From the NCBI GenBank assembly GCA_964456095.1, contig CAYVZF010000003.1, positions 1 to 63,684 of the forward strand: 63,684 nt of DNA, written 5' to 3'. Origin of the DNA: CANRPC01 sp964456095. Its GTDB lineage: Bacteria; Bacillota_I; Bacilli_A; RFN20; CAG-449. The notes under the pieces were generated by a model, which saw only the letters and a program-made list of their open reading frames with translations, made no database searches and was not told the DNA's origin. Of this stretch, positions 17,390-25,558 are shown one piece after another. The position numbers and the translations under genes were made by a program. Each line of letters opens with the position of its first letter. Within the stretch, counting starts at the first letter, position 1.

Positions 17390-18997
17390 ATGGCTTTAGC
17401 AATAAATCCTAATCCTTACATTAGAGATAAAAGAAGTACACCAAAAATAATGCTTCAATTATTTATTGGTTTAGCAATTGTTTGGCTTGCTGGAATCATT
17501 TATTACTTTAATTATCATTTTAAGAGTAATGGATTTTTTCAAACATTTGCTCAAATAGATGTAATCTTTTCAATATTAAATGTTGTAATATGTGTTGTTA
17601 CTGCATGTGTTACAGAAATGTTATTTTTCATTCCTAAATGGAAAAATGAACAAGATCACACATTTAAAACATTAATGAAAAAAGTACTTAATTCATACGG
17701 ATATATTTCAGGCATGATTTTAGCTTTAATATTACCTGTTATGATTAACTCTAATCCTTTTATTCATATTATATGTTTAATAATGGTGACTGCGATAACA
17801 ATTGGCGTATTTAAAATGCTTTTTGGCGGTTTTGGTCACAACATCTTTAATGTAGCGCTTGTTGGTAGAATTTTCGCTACTATTTGTTTTGGAAGTAATT
17901 TTGTTTATGGACATGAAGTTGTAAAAAGCAATGTAGAAATTGTTAGCTCAACTATTTTATCAGATTGGAATAGTGTTGGATGGAATTTAACAAAGTTTCA
18001 AACTTTCTCAAATAATTATTTATTAGATCTTTTACTTGGTAATTATAGAGGAACATTAGGTGAAACATTTACTCTTATTATTTTAATCGTAGGAATTGTC
18101 TTAATTATTAGAAAAGTAATTGATTGGAAATTACCTACTTTCTATTTAGGTACTTGTTTTATTACAGCATTGCTTGTTGGATTTGTAAATTATAGTAATG
18201 GTTCAACCGCTTTTGAATTTGCTCTAGCTCAATTAATGACTGGTGGTATTATTTTTGGCGCAGTTTTCTGTATTACAGATCCTGTGACAGCACCAACGAA
18301 TTCAATGGCAAAAATTATTTATGCGGTTTTTGCTGGATTTTTAACTATGCTAATTAGAATTAAAGGTTCAGCACCTGAAGGAGTTGCTTATTCCATTTTA
18401 GCCGCTAATATGATCGCACCATTTATTGCTAATTTCTTTAAAGGAAGAACAACATCTCATATTTTAAAAAGAAGTTTAGTTACAAGTGGTATCTGTTTAT
18501 TCATGATTTTAGTTTCTTGTTCTTATAAAATTGATACAAAACTAGCATCACATCAAACTGATATAACATTAGTTGCGGGTACTACTAATAAGTATAATGT
18601 AAAAGTATCTAATGTGATTTCAGGAAATAATTTCTCAAAACTCGATATGGATGTTGAAGTTAATGCATCAGAAAGGAAAATTATTTCTGTTATATTAAAT
18701 AAAGATGGCTCTGGCGCGACTGATGGATATGGATTATATTTCTTTGGTGAAGGAAGTTCTAGCCCATATATAAATGTAACTAAAGTTGATACATTAAAAC
18801 AAGAAATATATACATTCGATAATGGTGGTATTTCATTTGACATATTCCGTAAATATGATTTTGAGTATTATGATAATAAGGAATATAAAGATTTCAATGA
18901 TTTGAGTAGTGATGTAGTTGGTTGTCGTGTAACATTAACAATTTCAAGTTATATATACGGAATTAACGCTGTTATTGATTATGTGGAGGGTGTATAA
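17390..18997 (+). CDS. rnfD: Rnf subunit D with an extra C-terminal extracytoplasmic domain
   Basis: Membrane flavoprotein core of Rnf. FGGFGHNIFNVALVGRIFA, LLGNYRGTLGET, TDPVTAPTN and APEGVAYSILAANMIAP identify it. The core ends near residue 380; a further 150 residues follow a membrane segment and would lie outside the cell, making 535 residues against the usual 310-350. That extension has the beta pattern of an FMN_bind domain and carries SGAT at 441-444 and VGCRVT near the end. In the core the usual D-x-V-S/T-G-A-T flavin site is reduced to VSST (185-188). It starts one base after rnfC with AAAGGAGG. Confidence 0.92.
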   Translation: MALAINPNPYIRDKRSTPKIMLQLFIGLAIVWLAGIIYYFNYHFKSNGFFQTFAQIDVIFSILNVVICVVTACVTEMLFFIPKWKNEQDHTFKTLMKKVLNSYGYISGMILALILPVMINSNPFIHIICLIMVTAITIGVFKMLFGGFGHNIFNVALVGRIFATICFGSNFVYGHEVVKSNVEIVSSTILSDWNSVGWNLTKFQTFSNNYLLDLLLGNYRGTLGETFTLIILIVGIVLIIRKVIDWKLPTFYLGTCFITALLVGFVNYSNGSTAFEFALAQLMTGGIIFGAVFCITDPVTAPTNSMAKIIYAVFAGFLTMLIRIKGSAPEGVAYSILAANMIAPFIANFFKGRTTSHILKRSLVTSGICLFMILVSCSYKIDTKLASHQTDITLVAGTTNKYNVKVSNVISGNNFSKLDMDVEVNASERKIISVILNKDGSGATDGYGLYFFGEGSSSPYINVTKVDTLKQEIYTFDNGGISFDIFRKYDFEYYDNKEYKDFNDLSSDVVGCRVTLTISSYIYGINAVIDYVEGV

Positions 18998-18998
18998 A

Positions 18999-19526
18999 AT
19001 GAATAAGTTTATTAAATTACCTTTAACGCTTGGAAGTGTATGTTTGATTTTTTGTTCAACATTAGCTTTGGTTGTAAATGTATGTGAACCAGTTATTGAA
19101 AGAAATGAAATTAGAAAAGAAAATGCTGCATATAAAAAGTTATATACAGAAGTTGATGTTGATAGTATTCAAAAAATAACATTTGATGAAACTAAATATA
19201 ATTATATTAATAGTGTTGCTCTTGTTTCGCATTCGGATGTTGAATCATATGTTTATGTTTTAACTACAAGAGATCCTATGTCAGGAAAACTTAAATTCAT
19301 GCTTGGATTAGAAAAAGAAACAGGTGTAATTGATAGTTATTGTATGGTTTCAAATGAAAATGGTGGATATGCAACGTATTATGATGATAATGACGAAGTT
19401 TTAAAAGATTTGAAAGATGATAATAGAGTTACATCATCAAAACAAACATTAACACAAAAGGCTGTTCAAGAATGTGTTGATATGGCATTAAATCATTATA
19501 GTGAGACATTCGGAGGTGAAAAATAA
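18999..19526 (+). CDS. rnfG: Rnf subunit G (FMN-binding) with a variant flavin motif
   Basis: Single-pass protein whose outer domain normally carries covalent FMN. 175 residues: membrane segment at 5-30, then the FMN_bind pattern LKFMLGLEKETGVIDSYCMV and a C-terminal motif RVTSSKQTLTQKAV. The canonical SGAT becomes S147-K-Q-T150, keeping Ser and Thr but not Gly-Ala. ATG at 18999 follows GGAGG (18985-18989). Operon position between D and E is standard. Whether T150 is flavinylated cannot be told from sequence. Confidence 0.9.
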   Translation: MNKFIKLPLTLGSVCLIFCSTLALVVNVCEPVIERNEIRKENAAYKKLYTEVDVDSIQKITFDETKYNYINSVALVSHSDVESYVYVLTTRDPMSGKLKFMLGLEKETGVIDSYCMVSNENGGYATYYDDNDEVLKDLKDDNRVTSSKQTLTQKAVQECVDMALNHYSETFGGEK

Positions 19527-19529
19527 GAT

Positions 19530-20375
19530 ATGGAACAAAAGAAAAGTAAAATTTTTATTAATCCGATTTTTAAAGAAAACCCAATTTTGGTATCACTTTT
19601 AGGAATGTGCCCTTTCCTTGGAAGTCCTACTTCAACTATTAACAATGCAATTGGTATTGGTGTTGCTGTTATTTTAGTTTTATTATGTACCAATACATTT
19701 ATTTCATTAATTAGAAAGATAGTTCCTAATGAAGTACGTATCCCTGTATTTATTGTAATAATCGCGTGCTTTGTTACTATGGTAGAATATTTAATGAAAG
19801 CTTTTACTCCTGACCTTTCAACTAGTTTAGGTATATTTATTCCTATGATTACAGTTAACTGTATTATTTTAGGAAGAGCGGAAGCTTTTGCAAGTAAGAA
19901 TTCACCTCTTGATGCTGCGCTTGATGGACTTGGAACTGGTGTTGGATTTACAATGGTATGTTTAGTTCTTGCTATTTTCCGTGAAGTTTTATCTACTGGT
20001 GGTATTACTTTATTAAATCCATTTACTAGTGAACAAATATTCTCATTTACTCCATTAAAAGCAATTGCAATGCCTATATTTAAAGAAACTGCTGGTTCAT
20101 TTATTATTTTTGGTGTATTGCTTGGTACTTATTTCTTCTTTACTCAAACAAGAAAAGAAAAATTAAAGAATGCTAAAAAAGTAGAAGTAAAAAAAGAAAC
20201 TCCAGTAAAAGAAATTAAGAAAGTTGAAGAGGCTAAGGAAGAAATAATTACTCCTATTGAAACTAAAAAGCCTGTTTCTAATAAAAAGAAAATAAAATTT
20301 GTAGTAACTATAGAAAGAAAAATGATTTATAAAGAAAAAAATGAGGAGGTAAAATACGATGAGTTATTTAAGTAA
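19530..20375 (+). CDS. rnfE: Rnf subunit E with a long charged tail
   Basis: Six-helix integral membrane subunit. LLGMCPFLGSPTS and TVNCIILGRAEAFA carry the two cysteines that in the known structure share a membrane [2Fe-2S] cluster with RnfA. Residues after about 205 are a Lys/Glu-rich cytosolic tail (for example KKVEVKKETPVKEIKK) of about 75 residues ending in a positively charged segment; this is absent from typical 200-residue RnfE. Its last 17 bases overlap rnfA. Confidence 0.93.
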   Translation: MEQKKSKIFINPIFKENPILVSLLGMCPFLGSPTSTINNAIGIGVAVILVLLCTNTFISLIRKIVPNEVRIPVFIVIIACFVTMVEYLMKAFTPDLSTSLGIFIPMITVNCIILGRAEAFASKNSPLDAALDGLGTGVGFTMVCLVLAIFREVLSTGGITLLNPFTSEQIFSFTPLKAIAMPIFKETAGSFIIFGVLLGTYFFFTQTRKEKLKNAKKVEVKKETPVKEIKKVEEAKEEIITPIETKKPVSNKKKIKFVVTIERKMIYKEKNEEVKYDELFK

Positions 20376-20988
20376 TGTATTCAAAATATTGATGATATCT
20401 ATATTATCGAGTAATGTTATATTTTCATCTTCATTAGGTATTTGTTCTTATCTTGGTGTTTCTAAAAATAAGAAGAGTTCTATTGGTATGGGATTTGCTT
20501 TAACTTTCGTTACTGTACTTGCTACTTTAATATCTTATCCAATAGGTTTATTATTAAAAGCATTAAATATTGAATATATGTCAACAATTTGTTTTATTTT
20601 AGTAATTGCTAGTTTAGTACAATTTGTTGAAATGTTTATTAAAAAGTTTTCTCCTTCATTATATAAAGCATTAGGTATTTATTTACCTCTTATTACAACA
20701 AACTGTGTTGTTTTATATGTTGCTAAGCAAACAATGGATACTGGGGCATTATTTCAAACTCTAGGTATTACTGGAAGTATTGGTGGATTTGCTTCATTTA
20801 TCTATTTAATTGTATTTGCTCTTGGTATTGCTCTTGGATATTTCTTATCATTATATCTATTTGCAGTTATTAGAGAAAAGTTAGATGGTGCTCCTGTAGT
20901 GAAAGGCTTTCAAGGAGTTGCAATTGGTTTAATTGTCTCTGCAGTTATGGCAATTATCTTCTCAAAAGCATTTACTGGAATTTTCTAA
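20359..20988 (+). CDS. rnfA: Rnf subunit A
   Basis: Six-helix membrane subunit, inverted partner of RnfE. SSLGICSYLGVSK and ITTNCVVLYVAK provide the cysteines for the shared membrane [2Fe-2S] cluster. 209 residues. GAGGAGGT (20343-20350), located inside rnfE, precedes the ATG. The stop is directly followed by the ATG of the 64-residue gene. Confidence 0.95.
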   Translation: MSYLSNVFKILMISILSSNVIFSSSLGICSYLGVSKNKKSSIGMGFALTFVTVLATLISYPIGLLLKALNIEYMSTICFILVIASLVQFVEMFIKKFSPSLYKALGIYLPLITTNCVVLYVAKQTMDTGALFQTLGITGSIGGFASFIYLIVFALGIALGYFLSLYLFAVIREKLDGAPVVKGFQGVAIGLIVSAVMAIIFSKAFTGIF

Positions 20989-21183
20989 ATGGAATTTATA
21001 TTTGCAATAATTTTATTTGTTATTTTATCGGGAATATTTATTTTTACATATGTTTTAAATAAAAGAATTCCTAAACCTGATGGTTGTGATGAAATAGATG
21101 AAAGTTGCTTAAATTGTTCTAATACACTTTGCAAACATAGTAAGAAAAATAATGAAAATAATGATCAAAAGGAGGAAGAATAA
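20989..21183 (+). CDS. Small four-cysteine membrane protein inside the Rnf operon
   Basis: 64 residues: one N-terminal membrane helix (about 2-22), then a short loop with C33, C40, C43 and C48 (C-x6-C-x2-C-x4-C), ending in a Lys/Glu-rich tail. I know no Rnf subunit like this. It starts with no gap after rnfA and its TAA overlaps the rnfB ATG (TAATG), so it is translated within the complex's operon. The four cysteines could bind a metal or an Fe-S cluster next to RnfB. Alternative: a FeoB-associated-type Cys-rich peptide captured here. Confidence 0.75.
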   Translation: MEFIFAIILFVILSGIFIFTYVLNKRIPKPDGCDEIDESCLNCSNTLCKHSKKNNENNDQKEEE

Positions 21184-21506
21184 TGAATTGGTCGTCAGTT
21201 TTATTAGCGGCAGTTGTTTCTGTTTCAATTGCTGTTGTTCTTGGCTTACTTTTAGCTGTTGCAAATAAGTTCTTATTTGTTGCAGAAGATCCAAGAAAAG
21301 AATATATAACTAATAATTTACCAGGCGCTAATTGCGGTGCATGCGGATATCCTGGATGTGGTGGTTTAGCTGATGCTATTATGGATGGAACTGTTACAAA
21401 GGTTCGTTCATGTAAAGTACTTAAAGCTGATAAAGCAAAAGAAATTGTTGAATATTTAAATTCGACACCTGGACCAGATGGAAACACTTTAAAGGTTAGT
21501 GAATAA
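21183..21506 (+). CDS. rnfB: Minimal Rnf subunit B lacking ferredoxin domains
   Basis: RnfB normally takes electrons from ferredoxin. This version has the membrane anchor (about 6-32) and the first Fe-S domain with C51, C54, C59 and C77 (NCGACGYPGCGG), then stops at 107 residues. The ferredoxin-like double [4Fe-4S] modules of the usual 180-300-residue protein are missing, with a clean stop and the next gene overlapping it (TAATG), so this does not look like a frameshift. AAAGGAGGAA precedes the ATG. Confidence 0.9.
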   Translation: MNWSSVLLAAVVSVSIAVVLGLLLAVANKFLFVAEDPRKEYITNNLPGANCGACGYPGCGGLADAIMDGTVTKVRSCKVLKADKAKEIVEYLNSTPGPDGNTLKVSE

Positions 21507-21751
21507 TGGTAAAACATATTTCATATACGCCAAGTGGTGTTTGCTCTAGAAAGATGAAAATTGATGTAGAAGACGGTATTGTTAAAAATCTAACTGTTAT
21601 TGGTGGATGTAATGGTAATCTTCAAGGAATTTCTTCGTTAGTTGTTGGTATGAAAATAGAGGATGTTATCTCTAGACTTGAAGGAATAAAATGTGGTTTT
21701 AAAAACACTTCTTGTCCTGATCAATTAGCTAAGGCTTTAAAAAATAATTGA
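21506..21751 (+). CDS. TSCPD-domain (TIGR03905-type) protein
   Basis: 81 residues. Matches the small TSCPD family: YTPSGVCSRKM at the start, GGCNGNLQGISSLV in the middle and NTSCPDQLAKAL at the end. The same fold occurs at the end of some B12-dependent ribonucleotide reductases, where the Cys motif binds metal; the free-standing form has no settled function. It is the last gene of the Rnf operon and overlaps rnfB by one base, so a role in Rnf cluster supply or assembly is possible but unproven. Confidence 0.85.
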   Translation: MVKHISYTPSGVCSRKMKIDVEDGIVKNLTVIGGCNGNLQGISSLVVGMKIEDVISRLEGIKCGFKNTSCPDQLAKALKNN

Positions 21752-21760
21752 TTTTTAAAA

Positions 21761-21802
21761 AGAGTGTATTAATATATAAAAATATTTATGCATTCTTTTT
21801 TA
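21761..21802 (+). terminator. Terminator of the Rnf operon
   Basis: AGAGTGTA (21761-21768) pairs with TGCATTCT (21789-21796) using G-U pairs, followed by T-rich sequence. It follows the TSCPD stop by ten bases. Confidence 0.55.
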
Positions 21803-21844
21803 TTTTTTTATTTTTTTGACATACTAATTTTATAGGAGAATAAT

Positions 21845-22027
21845 ATGACTAGAAAAAAGAAAGAACAATTACTTTTAGCAGACACTTTTTTTGAAATGGG
21901 AATGGATTATGAAGTTATTGAAAAAATAACAGGAATTACAGGGGAAGAACTTTTATTATACAAGATAAATATTGACAATAACCTTAAAAAGCAAGATAAT
22001 TTAAAAGTACGAAAAAGACAAAAATAA
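21845..22027 (+). CDS. Small helical protein of unknown function
   Basis: 60 residues, very basic and helical (ADTFFEMGMDYEVIEKITG). The middle resembles the C-terminal G-x-x-x-E-x-I-x-x-x-T-G-I helix pair found at the end of Rpn/PD-(D/E)XK transposase-nucleases, which may be DNA-binding. TAGGAGAA gives a good ribosome site. It is just ahead of metK and may be co-transcribed. It could be a remnant of such a nuclease or a genuine small regulator. Confidence 0.5.
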   Translation: MTRKKKEQLLLADTFFEMGMDYEVIEKITGITGEELLLYKINIDNNLKKQDNLKVRKRQK

Positions 22028-22051
22028 TCTTGTTTTTTTATGAGGTGAAGT

Positions 22052-23206
22052 ATGGAAGAATTAGTTTTATTTACATCGGAATCAGTATCAGAGGGACATC
22101 CTGATAAAGTATGTGATCAAATATCTGATGCTATTTTAGATGCTTGTTTAGCACAAGATCCTGATTCACATGTTGCTTGTGAATGTTTTACTACTACTAA
22201 TTATGTTTTAATTGGTGGCGAAATTACTACTAAAGCAATAGTGGATTATGAACGTGTAGCGCGTAATGTCCTTTTAAAAATTGGATATACAAAGAATGAA
22301 TATGGTATTGATGGTAATAATTGTATTATCGTTAATAAAATTCATACTCAATCACCTGATATTGCTATTGGAGTTAACAAAGAAACTGTTGAAGAACAAG
22401 GAGCGGGTGATCAAGGTATTATGTTTGGTTATGCTTGTGATGAAACAGATAATTATATGCCACTTGCTATTGTAATTGCTCATAAATTGGTTAGATTTGC
22501 TACTAATTTAAGAAAAGAAGGTAAGTTTAAACATGCTAGACCTGATATGAAATCACAAGTTACAATTGATTATACTAATACACCTAAAATTGATACTGTG
22601 TTAATGTCTTGCCAACATGATGAAGATGTCGATATGAATGAATTTAAAGAATTTATTCATAAAGAAATTATGATTCCTGTCGTTAAAAGTTTTAATATGA
22701 ATCTTGATTTTAAGTATTTAGTTAATCCTACTGGTAGATTTGTTATTGGTGGACCTGATGGTGATACTGGTTTAACAGGTAGAAAGATAATTGTTGATTC
22801 ATACGGCGGATCTGCTAGAGCGGGTGGAGGATGTTTTTCTGGAAAAGATCCTTCAAAAGTTGATAGAAGTGCAACGTATGCGGCTCGTTATGTTGCTAAA
22901 AACTTGGTCGCCGCAGGCCTTGCTAAAAAGATTGAAATTCAATTAAGTTATGCGATTGGTGTAGCTGAACCAATTTCTATTTCTGTTGAAACTTTTAATA
23001 CAGAAACAGTTTCTAATGATAAAATTCTTTCAATTATTCATAAAGTATTTGATTTAAGACCTGGAAAAATTATTGAAAAATTTTCACTAAAAAAGCCTAA
23101 TTTTAAATATGAAGATTTAGCATCTTATGGCCATTTTGGACGTCCTGATGTTGATTGTCCATGGGAATATTTAGATAAGGTTGATGAAATTAAAAACTTA
23201 CTATAA
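22052..23206 (+). CDS. metK: S-adenosylmethionine synthetase
   Basis: Makes SAM from ATP and methionine; cytosolic tetramer. FTSESVSEGHPDKVCDQISD (N-terminal ATP site), EQGAGDQGIMFGYA and GGGCFSGKDPSKVDRSA mark the three-domain family; 384 residues is standard. GAGGTGAA precedes the ATG. No SAM riboswitch or T-box is visible upstream. It is followed at 21 bases by a flavoprotein gene, probably in one transcript. Confidence 0.97.
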   Translation: MEELVLFTSESVSEGHPDKVCDQISDAILDACLAQDPDSHVACECFTTTNYVLIGGEITTKAIVDYERVARNVLLKIGYTKNEYGIDGNNCIIVNKIHTQSPDIAIGVNKETVEEQGAGDQGIMFGYACDETDNYMPLAIVIAHKLVRFATNLRKEGKFKHARPDMKSQVTIDYTNTPKIDTVLMSCQHDEDVDMNEFKEFIHKEIMIPVVKSFNMNLDFKYLVNPTGRFVIGGPDGDTGLTGRKIIVDSYGGSARAGGGCFSGKDPSKVDRSATYAARYVAKNLVAAGLAKKIEIQLSYAIGVAEPISISVETFNTETVSNDKILSIIHKVFDLRPGKIIEKFSLKKPNFKYEDLASYGHFGRPDVDCPWEYLDKVDEIKNLL

Positions 23207-23227
23207 TATACTGGTGGTAATTATTTT

Positions 23228-24640
23228 ATGGAATATGATGTAATAATTGTAGGTGCTGGTCCAGCTGGATATTTTTGTGCTTATGAATTGATGAAAAAAG
23301 CACCTGAAAAGAAAGTGTTGTTAATTGAAAAGGGACAAGATATTTATCATAGAAATTGTCCTGTACTTAATCATAAATTAGAGAAGTGCCCTATTAATAA
23401 AGAACATCATTCTGGTTGTTTTCCTAGCTGCGCTATGACAAATGGATTTGGTGGTGCTGGAGCATATTCTGATGGTAAATTTAATATAACAACAGAATTT
23501 GGTGGTTGGTTAAATGATGTTATTGATGATGATGTTTTATTAGATTTAATTAAATATGTCGACTCTATTAATATTGCTCATGGTGCGACTAAAACAATTA
23601 CTGATCCGTATACCGATGAGGTTAGAGATATTGAAAAAAAAGCAATCGCGGTTGGATTAAAACTTTTAAGAGCAAAAGTTAGACATATCGGTACAGAAGA
23701 GAATTTGAAAATTCTTGAAAAGATTTATGAAGAATTAAATAGTCATATTGATATGCTTTATAAATCACCAATAAGAGACGTTATTATTGAAAACAATATA
23801 TGTAAGGGTGTTATAACTGAAGATAATAAAACTTTTTATGGAAAGAATATATTTTTAGCAATTGGTAGAGATGGTGCGGCTTTTTTAGAAAGAATGTTAT
23901 CTAAACATGATGTTGAATTTACTAATAATCAAGTTGATATCGGAGTAAGAGTTGAAACTAACGATATAGTTATGGAGGAAATAAATAAATCGTTATATGA
24001 AGGTAAATTTATTTTTAATACTTCTGTCGGTACAAAAGTTAGGACTTTCTGTTCTAATCCTTCTGGACATGTTGTTGTTGAAAATGATTCTGGCACTATT
24101 TTAGCAAATGGACATGCTTATTCTGATCCTAAACTTGGAAGTGAAAATACTAATTTTGCTTTACTAGTTTCACATAAGTTTGATGAACCATTTAATAGAC
24201 CAAATGAATATGCTCATGCTGTTTCAAAACTTGCTAATCAATTGAGTTGTGGTAGTGTTATTGTTCAAAAATATGGTGATGTTTTATTAGGAAGAAGAAC
24301 AACTGATAGAAGAATTAAAGATGGATTTGTTAAACCAACTTTAAAAGAAGCTGTTCCTGGTGATTTAGGTCTTTGTTTGCCTTATAATACGATGAAATCG
24401 ATTATTGAGATGATTGAGGCATTAGATCATGTTACACCTGGGATTGCTAATGAACATACTTTACTTTATGGAGTAGAGGCTAAATTCTATTCATCTCGAC
24501 CAAAGATTAAAAAAACATTAGAAATATCAAATATTGCTAATCTATATGTAGGTGGAGACGGTGCTGGATTAACTAGAGGACTTGCTCAAGCGGGAGCTTC
24601 TGGTGTTTATGTAGCAAGAAATATTATTGAAAAAGAATAA
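23228..24640 (+). CDS. FAD-dependent oxidoreductase (COG2509-like)
   Basis: 470 residues. Dinucleotide-binding start YDVIIVGAGPAGYFCAYEL, followed by NCPVLNHKLEKCP and GGAGAYSDGKFN, and an end signature LYVGGDGAGLTRGLAQAGASG. This is the pattern of the uncharacterised FAD dehydrogenases of the COG2509 group, widespread in Firmicutes. The paired Cys in the early loop are conserved in that group. Substrate unknown. Co-transcribed with metK and ended by the terminator at 24648-24702. Confidence 0.88.
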   Translation: MEYDVIIVGAGPAGYFCAYELMKKAPEKKVLLIEKGQDIYHRNCPVLNHKLEKCPINKEHHSGCFPSCAMTNGFGGAGAYSDGKFNITTEFGGWLNDVIDDDVLLDLIKYVDSINIAHGATKTITDPYTDEVRDIEKKAIAVGLKLLRAKVRHIGTEENLKILEKIYEELNSHIDMLYKSPIRDVIIENNICKGVITEDNKTFYGKNIFLAIGRDGAAFLERMLSKHDVEFTNNQVDIGVRVETNDIVMEEINKSLYEGKFIFNTSVGTKVRTFCSNPSGHVVVENDSGTILANGHAYSDPKLGSENTNFALLVSHKFDEPFNRPNEYAHAVSKLANQLSCGSVIVQKYGDVLLGRRTTDRRIKDGFVKPTLKEAVPGDLGLCLPYNTMKSIIEMIEALDHVTPGIANEHTLLYGVEAKFYSSRPKIKKTLEISNIANLYVGGDGAGLTRGLAQAGASGVYVARNIIEKE

Positions 24641-24647
24641 AATAAAA

Positions 24648-24702
24648 ACACAGTTAAATAAAAAAATGATTAAAATCATATTTATTATTAGCTGTGTTTT
24701 TT
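24648..24702 (+). terminator. Terminator of the metK unit
   Basis: AACACAG (24648-24654) pairs with CTGTGTT at 24692-24698, extended inward by A-T pairs, and is followed by a T run. Confidence 0.65.
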
Positions 24703-24752
24703 AACCTATATAAGTATATCATATTTTTTTATATATTAATAGTCTTATTTTT

Positions 24753-24773
24753 ATACTATTTTAATAGTATAAT
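24753..24773 (+). promoter_or_regulatory. hpf promoter -10 with overlapping palindrome
   Basis: A perfect 18-base palindrome ATACTATTTTAATAGTAT (24753-24770) overlaps a consensus TATAAT (24768-24773) about 52 bases before hpf. A repressor or activator bound there would meet the polymerase site. No clear -35 is visible. Confidence 0.4.
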
Positions 24774-24824
24774 ATAACTAGGAAGAGAGAAATCTCAATA
24801 ATATAATTGAAAGGAAGAAAAAAT

Positions 24825-25370
24825 ATGAAAGTTCAAATTACAGGTAAAAATATTACAATTACTGAGGCTATGAGAGCTCAAACAGAAGCAAAACTTTCTA
24901 AAATGGATAAGTATTTTATTATTGATGAAAGTGTAGTTGCAAAAGTATTAGCAAGAACATATAAAAATGATCAAAAAATAGAAATAACTATTTTTACAAA
25001 AATGATGGATTTTAGAGTAGAAGTAAGATCAGATGATTATTATAATGCGCTTGATTTAGCTATTGATAAATTAGAAGGACAAATGCGTAAATTAAAAACA
25101 CGTATTGATAAAAAACATCATGAGAGTTTAGCGGAGTCTTTAGATTTTAATAACTTTGATACTGAAGATGAAGATAATATAAATGATGAAATTGTACGTG
25201 TTAAAGAAGTATATCTTGACCCTATTGATTTAGAAAAAGCAATTACTAAAATGGAAGCACTTGGACATAATTTCTATATTTATTTAGATAGTGAAGATAA
25301 TTTGGTTAGTGTTTGCTATAAAAGAGAAGATGGCGGATACGGAGTTATTCAAGTTAAAAACCATCATTAG
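24825..25370 (+). CDS. hpf: Ribosome hibernation promoting factor, long form
   Basis: Dimerises 70S ribosomes into inactive 100S particles in stationary phase. N-terminal S30AE domain (KVQITGKNITITEAMR through residue 105) and a C-terminal dimerisation domain (about 125-180: VRVKEVYLDPIDLEKAI, NFYIYLDSEDN, VCYKREDGGYGVIQ) joined by an acidic linker. 181 residues. ATG at 24825 follows AAGGAAG; the in-frame TTG at 24807 lies before it and is rejected. Confidence 0.94.
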   Translation: MKVQITGKNITITEAMRAQTEAKLSKMDKYFIIDESVVAKVLARTYKNDQKIEITIFTKMMDFRVEVRSDDYYNALDLAIDKLEGQMRKLKTRIDKKHHESLAESLDFNNFDTEDEDNINDEIVRVKEVYLDPIDLEKAITKMEALGHNFYIYLDSEDNLVSVCYKREDGGYGVIQVKNHH

Positions 25371-25394
25371 TTAATTTTATATAGTTTATTTATT

Positions 25395-25429
25395 AAGGCT
25401 TTTATCGTAAAAGGTGAAAGCCTTTTTAA
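25395..25429 (+). terminator. Terminator of hpf
   Basis: AAGGCTTT (25395-25402) pairs with AAAGCCTT (25417-25424), followed by T residues. Confidence 0.75.
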
Positions 25430-25508
25430 AAACATAATTTTTGTAGTTAATAATTTATTTAAGAAAAAAAGAATATCAATTTTCTTAATAATTAGATTTT
25501 AATAAGTC

Positions 25509-25536
25509 TTGTTATTATCTTTTTTTATTGTATAAT
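25509..25536 (+). promoter_or_regulatory. Sigma-A-type promoter of apbE
   Basis: TTGTTA (25509-25514), a 16-base spacer and TATAAT (25531-25536), 22 bases before the start codon. Confidence 0.55.
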
Positions 25537-25558
25537 TAAATTATCTTTTGGAGAAAGT

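Noticed and set aside
21119..21517. 132-codon minus-strand open frame
   Set aside because: Antisense to rnfB and the four-cysteine gene; no ribosome site or recognisable domain.
21752..22051. SAM riboswitch or T-box before metK
   Set aside because: None of the conserved elements is visible; the space holds a terminator and a small gene.
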